A stretch of DNA of 64,000 bases from contig CAINLR010000059.1 of NCBI GenBank assembly GCA_903850425.1, positions 1-64,000 of the forward strand. Reading direction: 5' to 3'. The translations under genes and the position numbers were made by a program. This stretch comes from an uncultured Verrucomicrobia subdivision 3 bacterium (GTDB lineage Bacteria > Verrucomicrobiota > Verrucomicrobiia > Limisphaerales > UBA11358). This document shows positions 45,738 to 55,646 of the stretch, one piece after another (the first letter of the stretch is position 1; every line of letters begins with the position of its first letter). Below the pieces are notes generated by a model, which made no database searches, was not told where the DNA came from, and was given only the letters and a program-made list of their open reading frames with translations.

Positions 45738-47123
45738 TTAACTTTTTTGACCGGCCGGCGGGCGCCCGTCGAGCGGCATCGTCAGGGCCACGACCAAACC
45801 GCTGCGATCCGTCCGGTTATGGGCCGCGATGTGGCCGTGGTGCAGTTCCACGATGCTTTTGCAGATGGCGAGGCCGAGGCCGGCACCGGAACCCGGTTCC
45901 GCGCGGGGGGTGATTTGCACGAAGCGCGCGAAGATATCCTGGAGCTGGGCCGGGGGCACCCCCTGGCCTTCATCCCAAACTTCCACCGTCCACTGGCCGG
46001 CGGCGCATTGGGAGGAAAAGGTGATCGTTCCGTTGGGCGGACTGAAGCGCAGCGCGTTGGAGAGCAGGTTGAACAGCACCTGGCGCATCCAGCCCTGATC
46101 AACGGTCGCGGTGCCCGGCTCATTTTTCGCCAGGACGACTTTCAAGCCCCGGCTCTCCGCCAGCAACTGTGCGTCCTCGGTGAATTGCCCGATGAAATTG
46201 CTGGTGGCCAGGGACTGCAATTTGAGCGACAACGCGCTGGAGTCGGCCTTGGCCAGCATCAGCAGCCGTTCGAGGGTGTCCGCGAGGTGGAGTGTTTCCT
46301 GCCACTGTTCTTCGACCGCGTGGTGATATTTCGCGGGCAACTGTGGGTCGTGCCGCAAGCGCTCCGCGTGCAGGCGAATGATGGCCAGCGGTGTCATCAA
46401 CTCATGCGAAACGTCGGCGGTGAAACGCTTGGCGTGGTTGAAGGATTTTTCGAGCCGGTCAATCATCGCATTTAGCAGCCGGGCGAGATCCGCCATCTCG
46501 TTGCGACCGGGCGGGACGAGGATGCGTTCGCCAAAATTGCTCGCGCTGATCCGCTGCGCGGCGGCCTGCATGGAGCGAACCGGACGCAACGTGGAATGAC
46601 GCAAGGCCAGGCCGAAGCCGATGCTCACCAGCGCGATGAGCGGCACGCCCACCAAAAAGACGCGGACGAAACTGCGGTTGATACTTTGAAAATTCCGCAA
46701 TGACATGGCAATCTGCACATGCACCGTGGGCGTGTGATATTCCGCCACGCGCAGCAGGCCGAGGGGAGGCAGGGCCACCGTGCGTTTGTCGAGCCCGCCC
46801 GTGAGGTCCAACAGCGGCTGTGCGCCGAGGTTGGGCGACTGGTAGATCACCTTGCCGTCCGGCTCATGCACCTGGAAAAAAAACAGTGCCTGGTCATATT
46901 CGGTGTGTTCTCGCAGCGCCGCTTCCAGCTTGCCGGCATCCACGGGCGGCGCGAGGTTCGCCACGCGGATCAGGATTTCCTTGCTCTCGGCATCGAGTAA
47001 AAAATCGTTGCCGGTGAGCATCTGCTGCCGGATGAACCAAAAGCCAAACCCCACCGCCAGCATGACCGTCAGGGTCACCACGGCGGCATAGAACACCACA
47101 TGGGAGCGGTGCAGCGGAATCAT
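45738..47123 (-). CDS. Two-component sensor histidine kinase
   Basis: This 461-residue membrane kinase has two transmembrane helices (about 11-31 and 152-174) flanking an extracytoplasmic sensor domain. A HAMP region follows (about 175-225). The dimerisation helix has H240 in FTADVSHELMTPLAIIR. The ATP domain carries NLLSNALRFS (N box), DEGQGVP (G1) and GSGAGLGLAICKSI (G2). The usual SHELRTP is SHELMTP here. Overlap of 4 bp with the upstream response regulator shows co-translation. The layout is like CusS/QseC, but the signal is unknown. Confidence 0.92.
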   Translation of the reverse strand: MIPLHRSHVVFYAAVVTLTVMLAVGFGFWFIRQQMLTGNDFLLDAESKEILIRVANLAPPVDAGKLEAALREHTEYDQALFFFQVHEPDGKVIYQSPNLGAQPLLDLTGGLDKRTVALPPLGLLRVAEYHTPTVHVQIAMSLRNFQSINRSFVRVFLVGVPLIALVSIGFGLALRHSTLRPVRSMQAAAQRISASNFGERILVPPGRNEMADLARLLNAMIDRLEKSFNHAKRFTADVSHELMTPLAIIRLHAERLRHDPQLPAKYHHAVEEQWQETLHLADTLERLLMLAKADSSALSLKLQSLATSNFIGQFTEDAQLLAESRGLKVVLAKNEPGTATVDQGWMRQVLFNLLSNALRFSPPNGTITFSSQCAAGQWTVEVWDEGQGVPPAQLQDIFARFVQITPRAEPGSGAGLGLAICKSIVELHHGHIAAHNRTDRSGLVVALTMPLDGRPPAGQKS

Positions 47124-47788
47124 GCGAGCTTGTAGCCCACGCCGCGCACGCTTTGAAACAAAGGCTCGGCTGCGTTGGGGCGGCGCAGTTTGCCGCGCAG
47201 TTTGGCCACATAGACATCCACGAGATTCGTTTCCATGTCGAAGTGGCAGTCCCAGATTTTCTCGGCGATCTGGGTGCGGGTCAGCACGCGCGCGGGATGG
47301 TGCAGAAAGAATTCCAGCAGCGCAAATTCGCGCTGCGTGAGCGGCAGGGGCGCGCCATCCAGCGTGAGTTCGCGAGTTAATAAATCCAGCCGGATGCCCC
47401 GGTGTTCCAGCACGGTTTTTTTCTGGCCGGCGTGGCGGCGGACCAGCGAGCGCAGCCGCGCGAGCAGTTCGCCAAAACTGAACGGCTTGGTGAGATAATC
47501 ATCCGCGCCGAGGTTGAGGCCGGCGATCTTGTCATCCACTTCGTGCCGCGCACTCAGGATCAGCACCTGAAAGGTGAGATTTTTTCCGCGCCATTCCGTC
47601 AGCAGTTGCAGGCCGTTGCCATCGGGGAGGCCGATGTCGAGGATGATGACGTCGAACTGGCCCGCCGCCGCCGCCTCGCGCGCTTCCTGGCAACTGCGCA
47701 CCCAGACGACGGCATACGAAACCTCCTCCAGTCCTTTCTTTACGAACTGGCCGATCTTCCGGTCGTCTTCCACTAATAAAATTTTCAT
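47120..47788 (-). CDS. OmpR-family response regulator
   Basis: From MKILLVEDDRKIGQFVKKGL the protein has about 222 residues. The receiver domain has acidic D8/D9, the phospho-acceptor D51 in VIILDIGLPDG and the K in LTKPFSFGELLAR. A winged-helix DNA-binding domain follows (LTQREFALLEFFLHHPARVL, then FDMETNLVDVYVAKLRGKL). It pairs with the kinase encoded next. The Met at 47788 is favoured over an ATG 13 codons upstream because receiver domains begin at 'KILLVEDD'. Target genes are not shown, though the adjacent divergent glycan operon is a candidate. Confidence 0.94.
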   Translation of the reverse strand: MKILLVEDDRKIGQFVKKGLEEVSYAVVWVRSCQEAREAAAAGQFDVIILDIGLPDGNGLQLLTEWRGKNLTFQVLILSARHEVDDKIAGLNLGADDYLTKPFSFGELLARLRSLVRRHAGQKKTVLEHRGIRLDLLTRELTLDGAPLPLTQREFALLEFFLHHPARVLTRTQIAEKIWDCHFDMETNLVDVYVAKLRGKLRRPNAAEPLFQSVRGVGYKLA

Positions 47789-47870
47789 GGGGCGAATGCG
47801 TTGAAACTGCGCGGCCCGGTCGTTCATGTCAACCTATCTGATGCTGGGCAGGCCTCCAAAGGGCGGCATT

Positions 47871-47918
47871 GGCAGGGGAATGGGAGAAGTTATTTCCCCT
47901 GACCCTCTTGCCCCTGCC
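47871..47918. repeat. Palindrome (GGCAGGGG / CCCCTGCC arms)
   Basis: GGCAGGGGAATGGGAG at the left is inverted as CCCTCTTGCCCCTGCC at the right. The arm sequence resembles the palindrome at 56177-56250. It lies between the response regulator start and the remnant upstream of the GH2 gene; 47919-48090 carries no gene that I recognise. Confidence 0.6.
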
Positions 47919-48098
47919 TCCGATTTCCGCCGCGCTATTTCTTTGCGTTGAATTCGGGCTGAAGAGTTACGACTGAGGCATGGCGGCGCTTGACGGAGCC
48001 GCGCTTCGATAAGATGCTCCTGCGCGTCCGGCAAAAATACGGGTGCAAAATCTCTGGAAATCATGGGTGGGCTGCTCCGCGGTTGGCTGATTGGGGGC

Positions 48099-48212
48099 GC
48101 ACTGCTGGAATCCACCAACGTGGCCGGGCCTTGGACGACCAATGCGGCGGCGGCGCCGTTCTCCCTGGCACCCAAGCAACCACAAAAATACTATCGGGTC
48201 ATTGTTCAATAG
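48099..48212 (+). pseudogene. 3' remnant of a secreted-protein gene
   Basis: The frame ending in TAG at 48210-48212 reads LLESTNVAGPWTTNAAAAPF and ends QKYYRVIVQ. This is the typical C-terminus of verrucomicrobial secreted proteins ('l..s.nl.gpW......p.....YYRv'), similar in style to the end of the gene at 60300-61289. No start or upstream domain survives in this frame, so it is probably the tail of a lost gene. Confidence 0.45.
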
Positions 48213-48259
48213 GCTTGGCGCGGCTAAGAATTTTATTAACATCTCGAATCTCCACGAAT

Positions 48260-51200
48260 ATGAACGCCCTACTAAAACGAACCGGGATGAATCTCGCCGG
48301 CATCATCGCCTGCGGCTTCGGCTTAACGATCTGTCACCCCTCAATGGCCCAGGCGACTTTGCCGCCGGAGATTGAAGATCCGCAGTGTCTCGGTATCAAC
48401 AAACAGCTGTTTCACGCGACGCTGATGCCGTATGCGAATTTGAAAGAGGCGCTCGTCGCCAAGCGGGATGCCTCTTCGTTTTCCCGCAGTCTGAACGGAA
48501 TGTGGAAATTCAACTGGGTGAAGGAACCCTCGTTGCGCCCCGTGGATTTCTACAAGCCGAATTTTGACGCGAGCAAGTGGAAGGAGATTCCTGTGCCGTC
48601 GTGCTGGCAGATCGAAGGCTATGGCACGCCATTTTACCGCAACAATGGATATACCTTCCAAAAAAACTGGCCAAAGGTGCTGACCGAGCCGCCGAAAAAC
48701 TTCACTGCTTACGTCGAGCGCGATCCCGTGGGCAGCTATCGCCGTGAATTTGAAGTGCCGAAGAATTGGGATGGTCGTCGGGTGTTTCTGACTTTTGATG
48801 GCGTGGACTCGGCCTTCTTTCTGTGGATCAACGGCGAGAAGGTCGGCTTCAGTGTGAATAGCCGCAATGCGGCTGACTTTGATGTTACCAAGTTTTTGAA
48901 GCCCGGCAAAAACTTGCTGGCGGCGGAGGTCTATACTTACTCGGCGGGCAGCTACATTGAAGATCAGGACATGTGGCGTTTGAGCGGCATCTTCCGCAAT
49001 GTGACGCTGTGGAGCGCGCCGGAGGTTCACATTCGCGACTTCTTTGTGAAGACCGATCTGGATGCGAAGTATCAGGACGCGACGCTGTCCGCGAGCGCCA
49101 AAATCCGCAACTTCGCAGAGCAGCCCGCCGCCGCCCGCGAATTGCAAGTAGAGATTTTTGATGCCAAAGGTCATTCCATCGCCAAAGCCAACACCACCGT
49201 TCCGATGCTGGCGGCGGGCGAGGAACAGGCGGTTGAAGTGAGCCTCCCCGTTTCCAATCCCGCCAAGTGGACGGCGGAAACTCCCAACCTATACACCACG
49301 GTGCTTTCACTATCAGGCGACAAGGCTGGAGAAATCATTTCCTCCAAGACGGGTTTCCGCAAAATTGAAATCAAAGGCCGCGTCTTCACGGTGAACGGCG
49401 TGCCGGTAAAACTCAAGGGCGTGAATCGTCACGAGAACTGGCCCGATAGCGGTCATTATGTGCCGGAGGAGAAAATGATTCGCGACTTGGAGGTGCTCAA
49501 GCAAGGCAACGTGAACCATGTCCGCACCTGTCACTATTCCGATGATCCGCGCTGGTATGAGTTGTGTGATGAATGGGGCATCTACTTGAACGCCGAGGCC
49601 AATTGTGAATGTCACGGCTACTATGGCGTGCTGGATCATGAACCCCAGTATGAGAAAGCCATCGTGGACCGCAGCGTGGCGAACGTGGAAAATTTCAAAA
49701 ACCATCCCTCCGTGATCATGTGGTCGCTGGGCAATGAATGCGGCGGCGGCAATAATTTTGTTTCCGCGGTCAAAGCCATCAAGGCGCTCGACGTGAGCCG
49801 CCCGGTGCATTATGAACCGTTTGGCATCGGTGAAAAAAATCCGGCCGACGTGGACAGCCGCATGTATACGGGCGTCGCCGAAGTTGAGAAGATTGCAACT
49901 GACAGCCGATACACCAAGCCTTTCTACCTGTGCGAATACGCCCACGCGATGTTCAACTCGATGGGTTCGATTGGCGACTACAATGACGTGTTTGACAAGT
50001 ATCCGGCGATCATGGGCGGCGCGATTTGGGAATGGGAAGACCAAGGCATCTGGAATCGCCGCGATCCGAAACGCCAGTTCCTTGCCTACGGCGGCGGCTT
50101 CGGAGATTTTCCGAACGACCATTACTTCATCCACAAGGGAGTAGTCTTTTCAGATCGCTCGCCCAAGCCGCATTATCCTGAAATGAAACATGTCTATCAG
50201 TGGATCAGCATCAAGGCGGATGATTTGGCTGCTGGCACGGTGACAATTCGGAATAGATACGCCTTTATCAGTCTCGACCGGTTCAAAGGTCGCTGGACCT
50301 TGGCAGAAGATGGAGCCGAGATAGACCAAGGTTCCTTGAAGACTTTAGCCCTCGCGCCCGGCGCGGAAGAGTCCGTGAAAATTGGTTTCAAGAAATTCAC
50401 GCCGAAACCCGGCGCGACCTATGATCTGCGGGTTTCATTCACACTTGCCCAGGATGAACTGTGGGCCAAGGCCGGCTATGAAATCGCCTCGGAGCAACTC
50501 AAGCTGCCGGCTCAAGTGCCGGCTTTGAGTGCTAGTTCCACGGCCATGGCCGCGGTTCATTTGGAAAATGCCGACCACAAGATCACCATTGGTGGCAAAG
50601 GGTTTTCCATCGTGTTTGACAAAGGCACGGGCCTGATCTCGCAGTTGCTGCGCGATGGAAAAGATCTGCTCATTGCTGGCGGCGGGCCACAGTTGAACCT
50701 CTGGCGTGCCCCGCATCAACAGGACGACATGTGGGCTTACCGCGACTGGCGCAGTTCTGGACTGGACAAATTGCAATGGTCGGTCACGCGCATCGAAGCC
50801 TCACAAATTGCTGATGGAGCTGTGAGGGTTGAGACGATTTTGAAGGGCACGGGCAAAGGCAGTTTCAGCGTCATTCATTCGGCCAACTATTGTATCTATG
50901 GTGACGGCACCATTGCCGTGGACAATGCCGTGTTGCCGCAGGGCCGGAAAATTCCGCTGGCGCGGATGGGCGTCCGGCTGCAATTGGTCAAGGCGTTTGA
51001 CCAGTTCACCTATCTCGGGCGCGGCCCGATGGAAAACTATTCCGATCGCAAACGGGGTTCGGATTTTGGACTCTACTCTAGCACGGTGCGCGCCCAAATG
51101 ACCCCTTACGCCAAGCCGATGGAATGCGGTAATCATGAGAATGTTCGTTGGGCGGCTCTGACTGGCAAGAACCTGCCGACCTTGATGGTCCAAGCCGATG

Positions 51201-51934
51201 AAAGCGATCTGCAAGTCTCGGCGCTGCCTTACACCGACGAAGTCATGACGCCCATTGAATACACCGTTGACCTGCCGGAAAGCACGAGCACGGTGGTAAA
51301 TGTTGCGACACACACGTTGGGCGTCGGTTCCAACGGTTGCGGTCCGCGTCCGCTGGAGCCGTATATGCTATGGTCCACGCCGGATAGTTTTTCCTATCTC
51401 ATCCGCCTGCTGCCGGCGAAGCAAACTGACTTGCCTGCCACCGGCAGGCTTTCCGCGCCTCAAGCTAGAGTGAAGCCCGCCATGCCAGCGCATGAAGCGG
51501 CCAAGACTATTCCCGGAAAAGTGATTGCCGCCAGCAGCTTTGAAAGTGGCGAGGGGGATCCGGCGCACGCGGTGGACGGCAACACGGAAACCTTCTGGCA
51601 CAGCCGCTGGAGTAATGATGAAGCCCAGCCGCCGCATTTTCTGGTGATTGATTATGATCATCCGCTGGAGATCACCGGATTGACCTACACCGCGCGCACG
51701 GATGGTGATAACGGGCATGTGCGGGACTATGAACTCTATGCGAGCTTGGATAATAAAGCATGGGGTAAGCCCGTAGCGCGCGGACGTTTTCGCCAGGATA
51801 CTTCAGAGGAAACGATTCAGCTTTCAACCCCGGTGCAGGCACGGTATTTGAAATTTGTCATGCTGAGTGAACAGCACGGCCGGGCTTTCGCTACCGTGGC
51901 GGAATTGAATGTGGTAGTGGCAAAATCAAAATGA
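48260..51934 (+). CDS. Secreted GH2 beta-galactosidase with C-terminal F5/8C domain
   Basis: The protein, about 1224 residues from MNALLKRTGMNLAGIIACGF, has a signal peptide. It then carries the LacZ-type GH2 domains: a sugar-binding N-terminal sandwich, an Ig-like domain, a TIM barrel (about 380-660) and the C-terminal beta-galactosidase small chain. Catalytic glutamates fit E493 in IMWSLGNECGG (acid/base) and E559 in FYLCEYAHAMFNSMG (nucleophile). A discoidin (F5/8 type C) module (about 1080-1215; AVDGNTETFWHSRW) follows a short Pro/Ala linker and should bind glycan. A longer frame from 47990 begins in a gene remnant and is rejected. It is the first gene of a three-gene operon. Confidence 0.92.
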   Translation: MNALLKRTGMNLAGIIACGFGLTICHPSMAQATLPPEIEDPQCLGINKQLFHATLMPYANLKEALVAKRDASSFSRSLNGMWKFNWVKEPSLRPVDFYKPNFDASKWKEIPVPSCWQIEGYGTPFYRNNGYTFQKNWPKVLTEPPKNFTAYVERDPVGSYRREFEVPKNWDGRRVFLTFDGVDSAFFLWINGEKVGFSVNSRNAADFDVTKFLKPGKNLLAAEVYTYSAGSYIEDQDMWRLSGIFRNVTLWSAPEVHIRDFFVKTDLDAKYQDATLSASAKIRNFAEQPAAARELQVEIFDAKGHSIAKANTTVPMLAAGEEQAVEVSLPVSNPAKWTAETPNLYTTVLSLSGDKAGEIISSKTGFRKIEIKGRVFTVNGVPVKLKGVNRHENWPDSGHYVPEEKMIRDLEVLKQGNVNHVRTCHYSDDPRWYELCDEWGIYLNAEANCECHGYYGVLDHEPQYEKAIVDRSVANVENFKNHPSVIMWSLGNECGGGNNFVSAVKAIKALDVSRPVHYEPFGIGEKNPADVDSRMYTGVAEVEKIATDSRYTKPFYLCEYAHAMFNSMGSIGDYNDVFDKYPAIMGGAIWEWEDQGIWNRRDPKRQFLAYGGGFGDFPNDHYFIHKGVVFSDRSPKPHYPEMKHVYQWISIKADDLAAGTVTIRNRYAFISLDRFKGRWTLAEDGAEIDQGSLKTLALAPGAEESVKIGFKKFTPKPGATYDLRVSFTLAQDELWAKAGYEIASEQLKLPAQVPALSASSTAMAAVHLENADHKITIGGKGFSIVFDKGTGLISQLLRDGKDLLIAGGGPQLNLWRAPHQQDDMWAYRDWRSSGLDKLQWSVTRIEASQIADGAVRVETILKGTGKGSFSVIHSANYCIYGDGTIAVDNAVLPQGRKIPLARMGVRLQLVKAFDQFTYLGRGPMENYSDRKRGSDFGLYSSTVRAQMTPYAKPMECGNHENVRWAALTGKNLPTLMVQADESDLQVSALPYTDEVMTPIEYTVDLPESTSTVVNVATHTLGVGSNGCGPRPLEPYMLWSTPDSFSYLIRLLPAKQTDLPATGRLSAPQARVKPAMPAHEAAKTIPGKVIAASSFESGEGDPAHAVDGNTETFWHSRWSNDEAQPPHFLVIDYDHPLEITGLTYTARTDGDNGHVRDYELYASLDNKAWGKPVARGRFRQDTSEETIQLSTPVQARYLKFVMLSEQHGRAFATVAELNVVVAKSK

Positions 51935-53040
51935 AGACGTTTTTCACGCCCGACTACCGATTTCTGGGACGCGTTGTTTGCATCACCTTGCTCTGTCTCG
52001 CGGTGAGTGGCGCGACGCTGACAGCTCGGGCTTTCACCGCGGCGGATGCCGACACCCTCTTCGAGGCGCACACCAAGGCCTTTTACCGCATCACGAATGG
52101 CCGCGCTTATTACCTCAAGAGCACCGAGGGAAACCGAGCGGCGGACTTTTGGACGGAGGCCGAACAGTTGGAGATGGTGCTGGACGCCTATGAACGAACG
52201 ACCAATGCGCAATCCTTAGTGATGTTCACCAACCTGTTTCGCGGATTTCTGGCCGAGCACGGCGCGACTTGGGAGCACAATCCCTTCAACGATGACATCA
52301 TGTGGATGGTCATCGTTTGCACCCGAGCGCATCTGCTCACAGGCAATCCGGAGTTCCGCGACGTGGCGCAGACGAATTTCGATCTCTGCTATGCGCGGGC
52401 GGCGTCAACCAATCTGGGCGGCGGGCTTTGGTGGAAAGTGGATGTCCGGTCAAAGAATGCCTGTGTGAACGGTCCGGGTGCCATTGCCGCTTTCCTGCTG
52501 GGGCGCGCGACGGGAGAGAAGAATTATTTCACGATCGCCACAAACCTGTTCCTTTGGGAGCGCGCCACCTTGTTCGATTCAACAACCGGCCGCGTGTTTG
52601 ACAACATTCATGAAAACGGCCGCGTGGGCCGTTTTGCGTTGACCTATAACCAAGGCACCTTTGTCGGGGCGGCCAACCTGCTCGGTTATACCAATGACGC
52701 GCGACTGGCCGCGACCTTCACCATGAAAGAACTATGTCGCGATGGCTATCTGCCGCCCGGCGGGGAGAATGGCGACGGTGGCGGCTTCAATGGGATCGGG
52801 GTTCGGTGGATCGCGCGCTATATGAAGGATCGTGGCGAGCAGGCGGCATTCGAGCCGTGGTTGCAAAAGAATGCGGAAGCCGCGTGGCAAGCGCGCCGAG
52901 TGTCAGATGACCTTTCCTGGTGTCGCTGGCCGGAGCCAACGCCGGCCGGGCGCAGATATTCGTGGGGTGCCAGCAGTGCGGTGGTAATCATGCAGGTGGT
53001 TCGACCGACGGAGATGGTCAAACTGGAAAACTCAAAATGA
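51931..53040 (+). CDS. Secreted GH76-type endo-mannanase-like protein
   Basis: The 369-residue protein has a signal peptide (VVCITLLCLAVSGATLTARA). Its (alpha/alpha)6-barrel resembles GH76 alpha-1,6-mannanases, with the catalytic pair D121-D122 in NPFNDDIMWMVIV. GGGLWWKVDVRSKNACVNGP and YNQGTFVGAANLLGY are also typical. The start ATG overlaps the GH2 stop by 4 bp, so both enzymes are co-translated. It probably cuts a mannose-containing glycan released in part by the GH2 enzyme. Confidence 0.88.
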   Translation: MKTFFTPDYRFLGRVVCITLLCLAVSGATLTARAFTAADADTLFEAHTKAFYRITNGRAYYLKSTEGNRAADFWTEAEQLEMVLDAYERTTNAQSLVMFTNLFRGFLAEHGATWEHNPFNDDIMWMVIVCTRAHLLTGNPEFRDVAQTNFDLCYARAASTNLGGGLWWKVDVRSKNACVNGPGAIAAFLLGRATGEKNYFTIATNLFLWERATLFDSTTGRVFDNIHENGRVGRFALTYNQGTFVGAANLLGYTNDARLAATFTMKELCRDGYLPPGGENGDGGGFNGIGVRWIARYMKDRGEQAAFEPWLQKNAEAAWQARRVSDDLSWCRWPEPTPAGRRYSWGASSAVVIMQVVRPTEMVKLENSK

Positions 53041-55646
53041 AAACCAACATCCTTCGCTTGATCAAATCACTGGCGCAGCGCGCCGCCGCCGCTTGGGTGC
53101 GTCTCACCATCATCGGCACCGGTGCGGCGGCATTGGTCTGGTTTCTGGTGCGCGTGCTTCCCAAGCCGAGCCGCGCGAGCTATCCCTGTCAGCGGGCTGC
53201 ATTCCCGGTCGCGTCAGGTTTTGTGATCTGGCTGTGCGGCGTGCTGGCGATCAAGTCCGGCTTGAAACATTTACGGCGCGGCAAGGTGATGGCGTGTTGC
53301 GGCGTGCTGACCGTATTGGCAGTGACGGCATGGACGTTGCTTTCGTTCACGAGCGACGGCTCCGCGCAAAACGCGGGGAAGCGGCCGACAGATTGGAATT
53401 TCATTCACACCACGCCCAATACTCCGGTGGGGATTGCACGCGGCGTCAACCCCGGCCGCGTGGTGTGGGCACGCGATCCGTTGGCGACCAAGTGGGCGGG
53501 GAATTGGCAGCAGAAGTCGGATCAATGGTGGCTGGACGGAAATACCGATCAATCACGCGTGGACGCTTTGCTGGCGGCCACGCTGGTAAAGCTGACCAGT
53601 GCCACCAGTGGTGAAAATGCCTGGCGGTCTATTTTCGAATACTACAATAAGCGGTCGCGCCAGATGGAGAAGCGCGGCTATCAGCCGGGCGAAGTGGTGG
53701 CCGTAAAAATCAATTTGAACAACAGTAGCAGTGACAAAAAAGATAATTACACCGACGCTTCGCCGCAGATGGTGCTCGCCATGGTCCGGCAGTTGGTAAA
53801 TCAAGCCCATGTCCGGCCGGAAGACGTTCTGGTCTATGACGTGCGCCGGATGATTCCACCTTACATTCTGACCAAGGTTTGGAGTGAGTTCAAAGACGTG
53901 CGGTTTGTGCAATGGTCGGCGCCCGAGAAAGCCCAGCCCAAGCATCCGGTGTATGGCGATTACAGCCGGTTGGAGGCGGCGAAATGGGTGGAAGGCATTG
54001 CTTACTCCAACGGCCGCTACAAGGACGCCAAGATGATCGCCCAGCAGGTGTATGATGCCACCTATCTCGTCAACCTCGCGCTGCTCAAGGCGCATGGTTA
54101 TCCCTATAACAACATGGAAGACGGCGACGCCGGACAAACGGCCATCACCATGACCGGAAAAAATCACTTTGGATCTATCAAGGGAACACCCGAGCTGCAT
54201 CCATCCATTGACACCGATGTTGAGGCGGTCAAGAACGCATACTCGCCGATGGTAGATCTGGCGGCCTCGCCGAATCTGGGTGGAAAGACAATTCTCTACG
54301 TGTTGGACGGACTTTATAGCGGACGCAAGTGGCGCACTTATCCCGTTCATTTTCCGAATCCGCCATTCAACAATCGCGTGGAGCCTTACGAAAATCCCGA
54401 CTGGCCGGCCAGCGTGTTGGCTTCGATGGACGGGGTGGCACTGGATTCGGTGGGGCTCGATATCTTGTTGGCCCAGACCAAAAACAACAATGATACCAAT
54501 GGTCATCCGCGCATTCTCATTCGCTGCAACGCCGACGATTATCTGTTTGAGATGGCCCAAGCGGATCATCCGCCGTCCGGCACGGTCTATAAGCAGGGTG
54601 GTAAAGTCGTTTCGAGCCTGGGCGTCCACGAACGTTGGAACAATGATGAGTCGAAACAATATTCGCGCAATCTTAATCCCACTAATGGCAAGGGCATTGA
54701 ACTGATTTATCTAGCGCTTGGCGGCTCAGCCAGTAAGCCCGCCGCAGCCACGAGCGCCAGCCCGTCGGTGACCAAGCCTTCGGCCCCGGCGGTTCTGCCC
54801 GGCAACGGGCTGGCACAATACGATTTCTTTTACGCCGGTGAGGCCAAGGAGGAGCGGATGTTTATCGTGCGCGCCGGCAGGATCGTTTGGGACTACACCC
54901 ATCCGGCGCAGGGCGAAATCAGCGATGCCACGCTCTTGCCCAACGGCAATGTGTTGTTTGCCCACCAGCGCGGCGTGACGGAAATCACCGCCGATAAAAA
55001 AGTGGTATGGGATCATGCGGCCCCGGCCAACACGGAAATCCACACCGCGCAACCATTCGGCACCAACAGCGTCTGGTTCATCCTAAACGACAACCCGCCG
55101 AAATTCATCGTCATCAACAAGACTACCGGGGCCACGGAGAATGAATTTATTTTACCAGCGGGCAATCCCAAAAGCACGCATGGACAATTTCGCCACGCGC
55201 GGATGACGGGTGCCGGCACGCTGCTGGTCGCGCACATGGACCTGGGGAAAGTTGCCGAGTATGACCTGACCGGCAAGGAGCTTTGGTCCTTGCCGGTTCC
55301 TGGCATCTGGTCGGCCACGCTCCTTCCAAACGGAAATATTCTGGTGGCCAGCAATAATAAATTCGTGCGGGAACTAAATCGCCACGGCGACATTGTTTGG
55401 GAATGGAAGCCGAGCGATACGCCGGACTATAAAATGTCCAACCTGCAACTGGCCACCCGGCTGCCGAACGGAAACACACTCATCAATGATTGGTTCAACC
55501 AATGGAATGCAAAGCTTGATCCCGCCACCGCCGAGGTGCAGGCCATCGAAGTGACGCCCGACAAAAAAGTAGTCTGGGCGCTGCGTTCGTGGGAAGACCC
55601 CGTGAACCTGGGGCCGGCCACGACGATTCAAATTTTGCCCAAGTGA
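53037..55646 (+). CDS. DUF362-domain/beta-propeller fusion protein
   Basis: The protein of about 869 residues starts MKTNILRLIKSLAQRAAAAW with two N-terminal transmembrane helices. A DUF362-like domain spans about 110-560 (e.g. EVVAVKINLNNSSSDKKDN, VNLALLKAHGYPYNNMEDG, TGKNHFGSIKGTPELH). The C-terminal third (about 585-869) is a repeat domain with recurring 'LLPNGN.L.......v.E....g..vW' units (ISDATLLPNGNVLFAHQRG, WSATLLPNGNILVASNNKFV). This is a WD/PQQ-type beta-propeller like that of arylsulfotransferases. Its start overlaps the GH76 stop by 4 bp. The fusion is unusual to me; its role in the glycan operon is unknown. Confidence 0.8.
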   Translation: MKTNILRLIKSLAQRAAAAWVRLTIIGTGAAALVWFLVRVLPKPSRASYPCQRAAFPVASGFVIWLCGVLAIKSGLKHLRRGKVMACCGVLTVLAVTAWTLLSFTSDGSAQNAGKRPTDWNFIHTTPNTPVGIARGVNPGRVVWARDPLATKWAGNWQQKSDQWWLDGNTDQSRVDALLAATLVKLTSATSGENAWRSIFEYYNKRSRQMEKRGYQPGEVVAVKINLNNSSSDKKDNYTDASPQMVLAMVRQLVNQAHVRPEDVLVYDVRRMIPPYILTKVWSEFKDVRFVQWSAPEKAQPKHPVYGDYSRLEAAKWVEGIAYSNGRYKDAKMIAQQVYDATYLVNLALLKAHGYPYNNMEDGDAGQTAITMTGKNHFGSIKGTPELHPSIDTDVEAVKNAYSPMVDLAASPNLGGKTILYVLDGLYSGRKWRTYPVHFPNPPFNNRVEPYENPDWPASVLASMDGVALDSVGLDILLAQTKNNNDTNGHPRILIRCNADDYLFEMAQADHPPSGTVYKQGGKVVSSLGVHERWNNDESKQYSRNLNPTNGKGIELIYLALGGSASKPAAATSASPSVTKPSAPAVLPGNGLAQYDFFYAGEAKEERMFIVRAGRIVWDYTHPAQGEISDATLLPNGNVLFAHQRGVTEITADKKVVWDHAAPANTEIHTAQPFGTNSVWFILNDNPPKFIVINKTTGATENEFILPAGNPKSTHGQFRHARMTGAGTLLVAHMDLGKVAEYDLTGKELWSLPVPGIWSATLLPNGNILVASNNKFVRELNRHGDIVWEWKPSDTPDYKMSNLQLATRLPNGNTLINDWFNQWNAKLDPATAEVQAIEVTPDKKVVWALRSWEDPVNLGPATTIQILPK

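Noticed and set aside
47990-48259. A 90-residue N-terminal extension of the GH2 gene
   Set aside because: It overlaps the remnant of another gene in a different frame, has no domain character, and would bury the clear signal peptide that starts at 48260.
51428-51455. Short hairpin in the GH2 gene (TTGCCTGCCACCGGCAGGC)
   Set aside because: It lies in the domain linker and might be a degenerate repeat, but only one short hairpin is present with no second unit, so it is not listed as an element.
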